DNA of 64,000 nt from Paraburkholderia sp. FT54 (GTDB lineage Bacteria > Pseudomonadota > Gammaproteobacteria > Burkholderiales > Burkholderiaceae). The stretch is taken from contig NZ_CP134195.1 of assembly GCF_031585635.1 (NCBI RefSeq), positions 558,001 through 622,000 on the forward strand. The letters are read 5' to 3'. A program made the translations under genes and the position numbers. Below the pieces are notes generated by a model that ran no database searches, was not told the origin of the DNA, and worked only from the letters and a program-made list of their open reading frames with translations. Shown here piece after piece: positions 36,489-48,795 of this stretch. The first letter of the stretch is position 1. Every line of letters begins with the position of its first letter.

Positions 36489-36917
36489 TCAATGCTTGCG
36501 ATGCGGGCAATTTTCCTTCGTGCAGGCGCCGTACAGCGCCAAAGCGTGCTCCTGCAGCTTGAAGCCACGTTCTTTCGCGATGGACTGCTGACGGCTCTCG
36601 ATTTCGGAGTCGAAAAATTCTTCGACGAGCCCGCAATCGAGACACACGAGGTGGTCGTGGTGCGACCCTTCGTTCAGTTCGAACACCGCTTTACCCGACT
36701 CGAAATTACTGCGCGAGAGCAGGCCCGCCTGCTCGAATTGCGTCAGCACGCGATACACGGTTGCAAGACCGATATCGAGTTCTTCGTGCAGCAGGTTGCG
36801 GTACACGTCTTCGGCCGTCAGGTGGCGCACCGGGCTGTGCTGAAAAATCTCAAGGATTTTGAGGCGCGGAAGGGTCGCCTTGAGCCCGATATTCTTGAGA
36901 TCGGTTGGATTGGTCAT
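36489..36917 (-). CDS. fur: Ferric uptake regulator
   Basis: Fur is the iron-responsive repressor of siderophore and iron-uptake genes. In 142 residues it has the DNA-binding winged helix ([43 protein letters not shown]), the regulatory-metal segment [19 protein letters not shown] with the CxxC zinc pair, and a C-terminal CTKENCPH that may add a second Cys pair. It is divergent from bamE, the normal arrangement in beta- and gammaproteobacteria. Confidence 0.97.
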   Translation of the reverse strand: MTNPTDLKNIGLKATLPRLKILEIFQHSPVRHLTAEDVYRNLLHEELDIGLATVYRVLTQFEQAGLLSRSNFESGKAVFELNEGSHHDHLVCLDCGLVEEFFDSEIESRQQSIAKERGFKLQEHALALYGACTKENCPHRKH

Positions 36918-37075
36918 GACAAGGGATCCCTAGAGTACAATGCTGGGCTCTCATAGTAATGTGTTTTTGCCGTTCTGGTCATCTTCGATGGAATGAAACT
37001 CGCGCGGCTCGTCAGCGGGCCCGCACGGTGAGTGAAATGATTTCAAAATCTCAATTGATCTACCGGGGGAGCCGC

Positions 37076-37906
37076 ATGCGGGGTACCTTGATCGCTGTTG
37101 CGACTGTCGCGGTTCTTGCCGGATGTTCCACTTACGACAGCCTGACGCAGCGTGTTGCCCAAAGCATCACGCCGTACCGGATTACGGTGGTGCAAGGCAA
37201 TTTCGTCTCGAAAGAAGCGGCTGCACAGATGCAGGTCGGCTTGTCCCGCGCGCAGGTCAAGCAGTTGCTCGGCACGCCGCTCCTGACCGACATGTTCCAC
37301 GCGGATCGCTGGGACTATGTGTTCTATTTCAAGCGCGGCTCGACCAACGTCGTCCAGCAGCGCGACTTCGTGATCCTGTTCGCGGGCGACCGTGTCGCCA
37401 GCTGGTCGGGCGGCGAAGATCTGCCGTCCAACCTCGAGTTGCTGGCTGAAATCGACGGTGACAAGTCGGGCAAGAAGAAGGCCGCGGCGGCCGTGGCAAG
37501 CAGTGCCAGCGGCGCGAGCGCGCCGGCGGCTGCAGCCGCACCGGCCGCGTCGGACACCACGCCTTCGCCGTCTGTCGCTGGCGCTGGCGCAGCGGGCGTT
37601 CCGTCCACGGACGCCAACGCGGCAGCCGCTCAAGCCGCCAATCGTGCGACGAATGCAGTGCAGTTGTCGCCCAATGCGCGTCCAAGTGTGCCGAGCGCGC
37701 CGACTGCCAACGGCGGTGGTGTCCCGCAGCAAGGCCCGACGGCCGCGGGTCAGCCGCAATTTCAGTTCCACCGTCCGCCGCCGCCGCAAAATCCGGGTAC
37801 GGACAACAGCAATCCGGTCGGACCGACGGGCCCGCAGAGCAGCAACAGCGGCCCGATGCACAACGCACCGCTGACCTCTGCGCCGGCTTCGGGAACGGGC
37901 GGCTAA
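37076..37906 (+). CDS. bamE: Outer-membrane assembly lipoprotein BamE (OmlA/SmpA) with long C-terminal tail
   Basis: BamE is a lipoprotein of the BAM complex that inserts beta-barrel proteins in the outer membrane. It has a lipoprotein signal ending in LAGC, and the BamE core includes YRITVVQGNFVSKEAAAQMQVG, LSRAQVKQLLGTPLLTDMFH and RWDYVFYF. The start at ATG 37076, eight bases after GGGGGA, gives 276 residues; ATG 37037 would add 13. Ordinary BamE ends near 110-180 residues. Here about 130 further residues rich in Ala, Pro, Asn, Gln and Ser follow, probably disordered and reaching into the periplasm. Confidence 0.94.
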   Translation: MRGTLIAVATVAVLAGCSTYDSLTQRVAQSITPYRITVVQGNFVSKEAAAQMQVGLSRAQVKQLLGTPLLTDMFHADRWDYVFYFKRGSTNVVQQRDFVILFAGDRVASWSGGEDLPSNLELLAEIDGDKSGKKKAAAAVASSASGASAPAAAAAPAASDTTPSPSVAGAGAAGVPSTDANAAAAQAANRATNAVQLSPNARPSVPSAPTANGGGVPQQGPTAAGQPQFQFHRPPPPQNPGTDNSNPVGPTGPQSSNSGPMHNAPLTSAPASGTGG

Positions 37907-38071
37907 TCGCGCTGTCCGTGTGTTAAGACGGCCGCCGCGCGCGGGCAACTTCACCGCGCAAAGCGTCCGTCCGGTTCTCCGTTTTTTCAGTCATGCGCGG
38001 CGCCTGGGTGTGCTGCCCGCCGCCGCTTTTGCCCGCCTTTGCCGGGTTTTGCCTTTCGAACCCTCGTAGCC

Positions 38072-38869
38072 ATGAAAATTGCCATTGCTGGCGCATCGGG
38101 CCGTATGGGCCGCATGCTCATCGAAACAGTCCTTAACGATTCCGACGCCACGCTGTCCGGCGCGCTCGACCGTGCGGGCTCCCCGCAACTTGGTCAGGAC
38201 GCCGGCGCGTTTCTCGGCAAACAGACGGGCGTCGTGCTGACCGACGACGTCGAGCGTGTGTTCGCCGAATCCGACTACCTGATCGACTTCACGCGCCCCG
38301 AAGGCACGCTGATGCATCTCGAGGCGGCTCAGCGTCACAACGTGAAAATGGTGATCGGCACAACCGGCTTCGATACCGAGCAGAAGGCGCAACTGCGCGC
38401 CGCGGCGGACAAGATCGCCATCATGTTCGCGTCGAACATGAGCGTGGGCGTGAACGTCACGCTGAAACTGCTCGAATTCGCGGCCAAACACTTCGCGACC
38501 GGCTACGACATCGAAATCATCGAGGCGCATCACCGTCACAAGGTCGACGCGCCGTCCGGCACCGCGTTGACCATGGGCGAAGTGATTGCCCACGCGCTCG
38601 GCCGCAATCTCGACGACTGCGCGGTCTACAGCCGCGAAGGCGTGACCGGCGAACGCGACCCGTCCACGATCGGTTTCTCGGCGATTCGCGGCGGCGATAT
38701 TGTCGGCGATCACACGGTGCTGTTCGCGGGCATCGGCGAGCGCATCGAAATCACGCACAAATCGGCCAGCCGTCTGTCGTACGCGCAAGGCGCGCTTCGT
38801 GCTGTGCGTTTCCTCGAAGGCCACGCAACCGGCTTCTTCGACATGCAGGACGTGCTCGGTCTGCGTTGA
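38072..38869 (+). CDS. dapB: 4-hydroxy-tetrahydrodipicolinate reductase
   Basis: DapB acts in the lysine/meso-diaminopimelate pathway, feeding both protein and peptidoglycan synthesis. In 265 residues it has the nucleotide loop GASGRMGRM (7-15), [13 protein letters not shown], and the catalytic [16 protein letters not shown] segment with the conserved His-His and Lys. ATG 38072 gives the normal N-terminus ([10 protein letters not shown]). It lies between bamE and an ExbB-type gene, an order common in Burkholderiaceae. Confidence 0.97.
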   Translation: MKIAIAGASGRMGRMLIETVLNDSDATLSGALDRAGSPQLGQDAGAFLGKQTGVVLTDDVERVFAESDYLIDFTRPEGTLMHLEAAQRHNVKMVIGTTGFDTEQKAQLRAAADKIAIMFASNMSVGVNVTLKLLEFAAKHFATGYDIEIIEAHHRHKVDAPSGTALTMGEVIAHALGRNLDDCAVYSREGVTGERDPSTIGFSAIRGGDIVGDHTVLFAGIGERIEITHKSASRLSYAQGALRAVRFLEGHATGFFDMQDVLGLR

Positions 38870-38945
38870 GCGAAACGTGAGCGAACCGAAAGGACATTGC
38901 GTCCCCTGTTCGCGCCCCTGAATCACTATTCCACGGCGAGGTCAG

Positions 38946-39662
38946 ATGGCAGGCAGCAGCGGCATCATCCATTACCTGCAAACCAGCGACGCGATCACGC
39001 ATGGTGTCGCTTACGTGCTGCTGGCCATGTCGATTGCGAGCTGGTGCTTTCTGATCGTCAAAAGCTGGATCCTTACGCGCGCCAAACGTCAGGCCGCGCG
39101 AGCGATTGCGCTGTTCTGGCAGGCGCCCACGCTGTCCGAAGGCGTCGCTGCGTTAAAGCGCGCGGACCGTGAGCGCGTCTTCACGCCGCTGGCGGAAGCG
39201 GCGCTGCATGCGTCTGAAGTGGATATTCCGGGCGCGCTCCTCGCCCGCGTCGAGCGCGGCGAGCGGGTGTTACGGGCGCTGCGTCAGGCGCTCAGCGCGT
39301 CGCAGCGGCGGCTCGAATTCGGCCAGGTGCTGCTGGCCTCGGTGGGCAGCACGGCGCCGTTCGTCGGCCTGCTCGGTACGGTGTGGGGCATTTATCACGC
39401 GCTCGGCAGCATTGCGGCGAGCGGCCAGGCGCAGATCGAAAACGTCGCGGGCCCGGTCGGCGAGGCGCTCATCATGACCGCCTTCGGCCTCGTGGTCGCG
39501 ATTCCGGCCGTGCTCGCCTACAACGTGCTCGGGCGGATGGTGCGGCAGTTGTCGGAGGAACTCGACGGCTTCGCGCACGATTTGCACGCCTACGTGTGCG
39601 CGCCGGCGGAACAGGGTCAGGCGCCGGCGCCGGCGCGGGCTCACCAGGCCTCGACCCACTAA
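38946..39662 (+). CDS. exbB: ExbB/TolQ-family proton-channel protein
   Basis: The 238-residue inner-membrane protein has three hydrophobic segments in the MotA/TolQ/ExbB layout: one near residues 19-41 (AYVLLAMSIASWCFLIVKSW), then GSTAPFVGLLGTVWGIYHAL with the conserved small-residue face, and PVGEALIMTAFGLVVAIPAVLAYN. With its ExbD partner it forms a proton-driven motor. No TonB, TolA or TolB gene lies nearby, so the energised partner is unknown. It follows dapB after 76 bases, and exbD begins 28 bases downstream. Confidence 0.85.
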   Translation: MAGSSGIIHYLQTSDAITHGVAYVLLAMSIASWCFLIVKSWILTRAKRQAARAIALFWQAPTLSEGVAALKRADRERVFTPLAEAALHASEVDIPGALLARVERGERVLRALRQALSASQRRLEFGQVLLASVGSTAPFVGLLGTVWGIYHALGSIAASGQAQIENVAGPVGEALIMTAFGLVVAIPAVLAYNVLGRMVRQLSEELDGFAHDLHAYVCAPAEQGQAPAPARAHQASTH

Positions 39663-39690
39663 GCGCGCCGCTCGGGCGGAAGGAGGCGAT

Positions 39691-42977
<3,287 letters not shown>

Positions 42978-43068
42978 GCATCAACGAAGCAATGACAGCA
43001 GGCACGACGCCGCCGCGCGCGGCGGCGGTTGTCCGCGCTGCGGAATCTACTGCGAACCAGGAGCCAAT

Positions 43069-43620
43069 GTGACTCGCAGATCGTTTTTGACGCTGGCTTG
43101 CAGCGTGTTGATGTTGTCCGCCTGCGGCTTCCAGCTGCGCGGTCAGCAGGACTACGCATTCAAACGCCTGTATATCTCCGGCGGTTCCGCCGCGGCGGCC
43201 GCGCGCTTGACGCGTATCGTGCAAGGCGGCAGCGACACGGTCGTGGTCACCTCGGTCGCGAATGCCGACGCCACGCTGCAGATCACGGAAGGTCGCGGCA
43301 TCGGCACGTTGACGCTGAACTCGCTGGGCGTGGTTGAAGAGTATCAATTGAATCTTTCCATGACCTACTCGCTGACGGGCAAGGACGGCACGCTGCTGAT
43401 TCCGCCGAGCGTGATCGCGCTGAATCGCGCGATGACCTATAGCGATCAGTTTTCGCAAGCGAAGTCCGCCGAGAGCGATATTCTCTTCGCCGATATGGAA
43501 AACGATGCGATCGACCAGCTCACGCGCCGTCTGGGCGTCGTGCGCTCGATGCATCCGGCGCCGGGCCAAGGCGTGCCGTCGATTGCGCCGCGTGCGCCGT
43601 TGCCGCCGCCGCCGCTGTGA
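43069..43620 (+). CDS. lptE: LPS-assembly lipoprotein LptE
   Basis: LptE forms the plug of the LptD translocon that inserts lipopolysaccharide into the outer leaflet. The 183-residue protein has a lipobox LSAC with Cys19 (VLMLSACGFQLRG), and GFQLRG directly after the Cys is typical of LptE. The core continues with LYISGG and MTYSDQFSQAKSAESDILFADMENDAIDQLTRRL. It starts with GTG after CAGGAG. The last 30 or so residues are Pro/Ala-rich. It lies between leuS and holA, the universal position in these bacteria. Confidence 0.93.
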   Translation: MTRRSFLTLACSVLMLSACGFQLRGQQDYAFKRLYISGGSAAAAARLTRIVQGGSDTVVVTSVANADATLQITEGRGIGTLTLNSLGVVEEYQLNLSMTYSLTGKDGTLLIPPSVIALNRAMTYSDQFSQAKSAESDILFADMENDAIDQLTRRLGVVRSMHPAPGQGVPSIAPRAPLPPPPL

Positions 43621-43674
43621 GCGGCGTGCTTTGTCCGATTTGCCGTCTTTGTTCAACCTCGCCGAACGGTAGCC

Positions 43675-44793
43675 ATGCAACTGCGACTTGACGCGCTCGA
43701 AGCGCATCTCGCCAAGGGACTCGCCGCACTGTACGTCGTGTACGGCGATGAGCACCTGCTCGCGCAGGAAGCGTGCGACCGCATTCGCGCCACGGCGCGC
43801 GCGGCCGGCTTCACCGACCGCTCCGTGTTCACGGTGGAGCGCGGCTTCGACTGGAGTTCGCTGCTGGGCGCGAGCCAGTCGATGTCGCTGTTCGGCGACC
43901 GTCAACTGGTCGAGTTGCGCATTCCGTCGGGCAAGCCCGGCAAGGAAGGCGCGGATGCGTTGAAAGCGCTGGCTGCGGCGGTCAATGACGACGTGCTCAC
44001 CCTGATCACGCTGCCGCGGCTCGACGCAGCAACGCAGAAGTCGGCGTGGTTCACGGCTTTGTCCGACGCGGGTGTAGCACTGAAGATCGATCCGGTCGAG
44101 CGCGCGCAGTTGCCGAATTGGGTCGGCCAGCGGCTCGCCGCGCAGGGCCAGCGAGTCGCCGCTGGCGAAGAAGGGCGGCGCGCGCTGGCGTTCATCGCCG
44201 AGCGAGTGGAAGGCAATCTGCTCGCGGCGCATCAGGAAATTCAGAAGCTCGGGCTGCTGTATGCGGCTGGCTCGTTGAGCTTCGAACAGGTTCAGGACGC
44301 CGTGCTTAACGTCGCGCGTTACGACGTTTTCAAGCTGAACGAAGCGATGCTGGCGGGCGATGTGGGCCGCTTGTCGCGCATGCTCGATGGGCTGCGTGGC
44401 GAAGGCGAGGCCGCGGTACTGGTACTGTGGGCCGTGGTTGAAGAGGTGCGCACGCTGCTGCGGATCAAACGCGGCGTCGCGGCAGGCAAACCGCTCGCAA
44501 TGCTGGTGCGCGAGAGCCGCGTGTGGGGTCCGCGCGAACGGTTGATCGGGCCGGCATTGTCGCGCGTGACGGAAAGTGCGCTGGAAAAGGCGCTCGCGTT
44601 GGCGGCGCGGCTGGACCGGCAGGTAAAAGGGCTGTCTGGCGGCACGCCGGGCAATCATCGCAACGATCCGCCGCCCGATCCGTGGGACGGCTTGTTCGAA
44701 CTGGCCATGACGGTAGCCGCGCCGAAAACGGCGCCTGTACCGCCGGCTCGGCCTCGACCAGCCTCTGTCGCGCCGTCGCGAAGGCCGGCCTGA
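43675..44793 (+). CDS. holA: DNA polymerase III delta subunit
   Basis: HolA is the clamp-loader subunit that opens the beta ring. The 372-residue protein has the family N-terminus (LEAHLAKGLAALYVVYGDEHLLAQEACDRIR), the SLFGDRQLVELRIPSGKPGKEG motif, and the collar-domain segment DVFKLNEAMLAGDVGRLSRMLDGLRGEGEAAVLVLWAV. The final 30 residues are Pro/Arg-rich and probably unstructured. It starts 54 bases after lptE. Confidence 0.94.
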   Translation: MQLRLDALEAHLAKGLAALYVVYGDEHLLAQEACDRIRATARAAGFTDRSVFTVERGFDWSSLLGASQSMSLFGDRQLVELRIPSGKPGKEGADALKALAAAVNDDVLTLITLPRLDAATQKSAWFTALSDAGVALKIDPVERAQLPNWVGQRLAAQGQRVAAGEEGRRALAFIAERVEGNLLAAHQEIQKLGLLYAAGSLSFEQVQDAVLNVARYDVFKLNEAMLAGDVGRLSRMLDGLRGEGEAAVLVLWAVVEEVRTLLRIKRGVAAGKPLAMLVRESRVWGPRERLIGPALSRVTESALEKALALAARLDRQVKGLSGGTPGNHRNDPPPDPWDGLFELAMTVAAPKTAPVPPARPRPASVAPSRRPA

Positions 44794-45039
44794 GGCGCGT
44801 CGCCAGACGTCCCGGTCCGGCAACTTTGAGGGCCTGCCCGGGCGATCTCGGGAATGTCGGTGTCAGCGTCTCCATGATCGTTCGCGGCTGCCACGTTCGG
44901 CGTGCAGTGAGCGCCGTCTTCTGGGCAACCTCGCCTGCGTCGCAAGCAAAGCGCCTTCGCCCGACTTACAATCGCTTCATCTTTCGCTAATTCTGCTTGT
45001 CCGCTGCACGTCGACGTGCGCGGCACCACGAGAATCACC

Positions 45040-46311
45040 ATGGATATCGACCAGTACATGACCGACCTCGGTCGCCGTGCCCGCCACGCTTCGCGGGCGA
45101 TGGCGCGTGCGTCGACGGCAGCGAAAAACGCCGCGCTCGCGGCCGTTGCGCAGGCTATCGAACGCGATGCCGCGTTGCTGAAGGAAGCCAACGCGCGTGA
45201 TGTCGCGCGGGCTCGCGAGAAAGGCCTTGACGCGGCTTTCATCGACCGACTGACGCTGTCGGATAAAGCGCTGAAGACGATGGTCGAAGGCCTGAGGCAA
45301 GTTGCCGCGCTGGCCGATCCGATCGGCGAGATCAGCAATCTGAAATATCGCCCGAGCGGCATTCAGGTCGGCCAGATGCGCGTGCCGCTCGGCGTGATCG
45401 GCATCATCTACGAATCGCGTCCGAACGTGACGATCGACGCCGCGGCGCTTTGCCTGAAATCGGGCAACGCGACGATTCTGCGTGGCGGTTCGGAAGCGCT
45501 CGAGTGCAATACGGCGTTGGCCAAGCTGATCGGCGAAGGACTGGCGGCAGCCGGTTTGCCGCAAGACGCGGTGCAAGTGGTGGCCACGTCGGATCGTGCG
45601 GCGGTCGGCAAGCTGATCACGATGACCGAATTCGTCGATGTGATCGTGCCGCGCGGCGGCAAGAGCCTGATCGAGCGCCTGATGAACGAGGCGCGCGTGC
45701 CGATGATCAAGCACCTCGACGGCATCTGCCACGTTTACGTGGACGACCGCGCGGATCTCGCCAAGGCGCTGACCGTTTGCGATAACGCGAAGACGCATCG
45801 CTACGGTACGTGCAACACGATGGAGACGCTGCTGGTCGCGCGCGGCATCGCGGCTGAGGTATTGCCGCCGTTGGGCAAGCTATATCGCGACAAGGAAGTC
45901 GAGTTGCGGGTGGACGCGGCGGCGCGTGCGGTGCTGGCGGACGCGGGCATTGGTCCGCTCGTCGATGCAACCGAGGAAGACTGGCGCACCGAGTATCTCG
46001 CGCCGGTGCTGGCGATCAAGGTGGTCGACGGAATCGACGCAGCGATCGAACACATCAACGAATACAGCTCACAGCACACCGACGCGATCGTCACCGAAGA
46101 CCACGACCGCGGGATGCGCTTCCTACGCGAAGTGGATTCGGCTAGCGTGATGGTCAATGCCTCGACGCGTTTTGCGGACGGCTTCGAATTCGGCCTGGGC
46201 GCGGAAATCGGCATCTCGAACGACAAGCTGCATGCGCGTGGACCGGTGGGTCTGGAAGGGCTGACGTCGCTGAAATACATCGTGCTGGGACACGGCGAAG
46301 GGCGTCAATAA
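45040..46311 (+). CDS. proA: Gamma-glutamyl phosphate reductase
   Basis: ProA makes glutamate-5-semialdehyde in proline synthesis. The 423-residue protein shows the aldehyde-dehydrogenase-like fold: [34 protein letters not shown], and the catalytic Cys258 in [14 protein letters not shown]. The C-terminus has [19 protein letters not shown] and the [11 protein letters not shown] signature. ATG 45040 is used, although a GTG at 45016 is also in frame. It is about 250 bases from holA. Confidence 0.96.
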   Translation: MDIDQYMTDLGRRARHASRAMARASTAAKNAALAAVAQAIERDAALLKEANARDVARAREKGLDAAFIDRLTLSDKALKTMVEGLRQVAALADPIGEISNLKYRPSGIQVGQMRVPLGVIGIIYESRPNVTIDAAALCLKSGNATILRGGSEALECNTALAKLIGEGLAAAGLPQDAVQVVATSDRAAVGKLITMTEFVDVIVPRGGKSLIERLMNEARVPMIKHLDGICHVYVDDRADLAKALTVCDNAKTHRYGTCNTMETLLVARGIAAEVLPPLGKLYRDKEVELRVDAAARAVLADAGIGPLVDATEEDWRTEYLAPVLAIKVVDGIDAAIEHINEYSSQHTDAIVTEDHDRGMRFLREVDSASVMVNASTRFADGFEFGLGAEIGISNDKLHARGPVGLEGLTSLKYIVLGHGEGRQ

Positions 46312-46401
46312 GCCGTAAGAGCTGCCTCGCCCCTCGTCTTCATCAAGGCGCGCCGGCCCGCGCGCGCCGCTTCACGCCACTACATTGCACAAGGACCGCT
46401 G

Positions 46402-46818
46402 ATGCTTTGGGTAAAAACGTTTCACATCGTCTTGATTGCTTCCTGGTTCGCGGGCCTCTTCTATCTGCCGCGCATCTTCGTCAATCTGGCGATGGAGACG
46501 GAACCCGCCGCAACGGCGCGTCTGTTGACGATGGCGCGCAAGCTGTTTCGTTTCATGACGTTTATTGCGGTGCCGGCGCTGGCGTGTGGTTTGTGGTTGT
46601 GGCTGGTGATCGGTATCGGCCGCGGGCAGGGGTGGATTCACGCGAAGGTTGGCGTGGTGGTGTTGTTGATCATTTATCACGCGTATTGCGGCGTGTTGCT
46701 GCGGACTTTTGAGCGTGGCGAGAATCGGCGCTCGGATAAGTGGTATCGGATGTTCAATGAACTGCCGGTGCTGGGGATGTTGGCGGCGGTGGCGTTGGTG
46801 GTGATTAAGCCCTTCTGA
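46402..46818 (+). CDS. hemJ: HemJ-like (UPF0093/CopD-type) membrane protein, probable protoporphyrinogen oxidase
   Basis: This 138-residue integral membrane protein has about four helices. The N-terminus MLWVKTFHIVLIASWFAGLFYLPRIFVN matches HemJ proteins, including His8 and the later Lys in IHAKVGVVVLL, which bind haem in the family. HemJ oxidises protoporphyrinogen IX in bacteria lacking HemG or HemY. A CopD-family label is the alternative often seen. Codon use in the last two thirds drifts towards T-ending codons compared with proA. Confidence 0.78.
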   Translation: MLWVKTFHIVLIASWFAGLFYLPRIFVNLAMETEPAATARLLTMARKLFRFMTFIAVPALACGLWLWLVIGIGRGQGWIHAKVGVVVLLIIYHAYCGVLLRTFERGENRRSDKWYRMFNELPVLGMLAAVALVVIKPF

Positions 46819-46861
46819 ATTTCTGATAATCTGATTCTCTCGGGCATGTGCTTCTAAAGCG

Positions 46862-47600
46862 CCCAGGTGCCGCAGACGTCCAACCCCCCGGTTCGCCAAG
46901 GCGGGGACTCTAGTCGACCTGAGCGCGAATGTCTGCGTTGCCCGTCAAGGTACCGACGCAGCGTCGTTTGCGAGGCCCGTGCTGCTAGACGAACCGTACG
47001 TTGCACCGACGCGGAGTGCGCTTCCCTTATCGGCATCGGTGCCTTGCATGTCCGCTGCGCCGTTGGTGATTTGACGCTCGTCACCCTTCGAGGCCGCCGG
47101 CACCGTGTCTGCATATCCGCCGGCGAGTTCGCACCCGGCGCGACCGGGTTGTCAGCCGAAGTCTGAGCGTTGCCGCCGATCGCGCCAGCATTTGCACCCG
47201 ACACCTATGAATCTGCCAGCTCCGAGTTCGCATGGAAGTGTTTGATGCGAGTGTTGCCGATCGTGGTGCTGTCCAGCATGTTGTCCATGATCTCGATGCA
47301 CGAAGTGTTTTGAGTCACACAGGTGTCGGGGTCGGCCACAGCATCGCCGACTAGTCAGGGTCGTGCCGCCGGCGTTGATCGGAGGCCTGATCGTGCAGCG
47401 TTCGCAACTGTAATGTTGCGCGACGACTGATTCTGTTGAACCAAGCCGATGGTGTGGCTGTCCGGTCTACCCATAGTGTCCGTAATGTTGGACGTCCTCT
47501 GCGTCATATGTAAGTCGAGGCAGGCGATAGTGCTACCGATGTCATCACCGTTACGCCGCCGAGCACTAACGTTGATGTGCCGCTTCTGCTCGGAGTCCAA
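46862..47600 (-). pseudogene. Decayed trimeric autotransporter adhesin (YadA-like) fragment
   Basis: The minus strand still encodes recognisable pieces of the adhesin found intact at 48796. IKHFHANSELADS (near 47208-47246) matches IKYFHANSTLADS. After an in-frame TAG (47205-47207) the same frame continues GAIGGNAQTSADNPVAPGANS, matching AIGGNAQATAANSVALGSNS. A different frame then carries DERQITNGAADMQGTDAD (near 47028-47082), matching ERRITNVAAGLSGTDAV. Further up, LVQQNQSSRNITV is typical of other autotransporter heads. Stops and frameshifts show it is dead. Neither a signal peptide nor a membrane anchor was found. Confidence 0.8.
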
Positions 47601-47918
47601 CGATCACCACGTTCGAACTACTTTTCTCTACTCGAGACGCATCGATGCAGATGACAGGGGCTGGAGAAGCCATTGTCTTCGCAGACTACGATGGCCAATT
47701 TGACGATCGCCCGGCTTGTTGCGGAGTTCGTTACCTTTCGCGGCAAACTTTGTGTGCAATTTGGGGTTGCGGTTAATTATTAGAGGTAGACCCCGGTATA
47801 TCTGCGGATGCACGCGAACGCGCGCGTGTTCGTGCAGTGACCGTACTTGTTGCCGCTTGCTGCCCGAGAATCGTGCGCGGCCCCGAGGTCCGCGTCCACG
47901 TGCGAGTCTGCTTCGCAC

Positions 47919-48347
47919 CTACTGGTCCAACAATAAAGTCGATGATGCGATGACGCGCCACGTGCCGTCTCGCCGGACGAAGACGTCTGTGAATTTGAAC
48001 CGCGCAGGTTTGCTTCCGAGCGATTCGATATAACGCCCGATTCCGGTGACTATGGCTGTGTCTCCGTTCACTCGAGGCTCGATGGACTCCAAGACTTCTG
48101 AAGCAGTTCCCGGCGGCGGAGCGGCGAAAATTACATCTGTCTTGTGAAGCTGAGCGCCTCTGGCCGTCGTCTCGACGTAAGAGTCGTCGAGAATTTTGTT
48201 CAAGGCGACTCTGTCGCCGGTCAGCCACGCCTTTGCCCACTGCTGTTCGAGCGATGCCAGCGCTTGCTCGTCGTTGGTCTGTGCTGTCGCCATCGCGGAA
48301 CCTATAAGAAACATGGCGGACAACACAGTGATACAAATTCGCTTCAT
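47919..48347 (-). CDS. Exported SnoaL-like/DUF4440 (NTF2-fold) protein
   Basis: The 142-residue protein has a Sec signal peptide (MKRICITVLSAMFLIGSAMATAQ, cleaved near residue 22) and a small NTF2-like domain: ALASLEQQWAKAWLTGDRVALNKILDDSYVETTARG, then VTGIGRYIES and FTDVFVRRDGTWRVIASS. These are the marks of DUF4440/SnoaL-like proteins, whose functions vary widely. ATG 48347 is chosen; an in-frame upstream start at 48374 exists. It lies between the dead and the intact autotransporter, in a region of lower GC, and may have arrived with them. No function can be assigned. Confidence 0.72.
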   Translation of the reverse strand: MKRICITVLSAMFLIGSAMATAQTNDEQALASLEQQWAKAWLTGDRVALNKILDDSYVETTARGAQLHKTDVIFAAPPPGTASEVLESIEPRVNGDTAIVTGIGRYIESLGSKPARFKFTDVFVRRDGTWRVIASSTLLLDQ

Positions 48348-48795
48348 TCTCTTCACCCATCTTAACGTTCTCAATATTGGTGATTGTGAGACTCGCAGAC
48401 CGAGAGTTGGGTGGGAATTGTCTTAATTTAGTCTTCCGACGTCCGCGTCGGGATTCAAACAACAGTAGCTCAATCTTCGGGTGTTTTGGATTATTGAGAT
48501 TTCGTTAGGAAATGTGCTATTCGGAATGGTCCTATTTAGGATCGTCTTTGCATGTCTTAAATTCATTGCCCATTAGATGTATTCCGAGGAAATGCCCAGA
48601 CAGGCTTCCGGCACTTAGCGCCTGATGCGTGTGCGGGTAAGACCGAGTCTTGGTCGGCAGATGCCGCCGCCGGAAGGCCTCGTTAACTCTATCTGCGCAG
48701 CTTCCCTCAATTGCCCGACGGGTTAGTTTCGCTTCGATGATAAATCGTCGCCGCGGCCTTCTGTCCATGGGTATTCAATTAGGTAACCTAGGTAA
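48348..48795. other. Intergenic region upstream of the intact autotransporter
   Basis: These 448 bases are AT-richer than the surroundings. A short stem (CGACGTCCGCGTCGG) lies near 48434. An open frame of 78 codons on the minus strand (48532-48768) has no recognisable family. The promoter of the autotransporter should be here, but no clear consensus was identified. Confidence 0.4.

Noticed and set aside
48532..48768. Minus-strand open frame of 78 codons, thought of as a transposase tail
   Set aside because: No DDE motif, terminal repeat or family pattern supports it.
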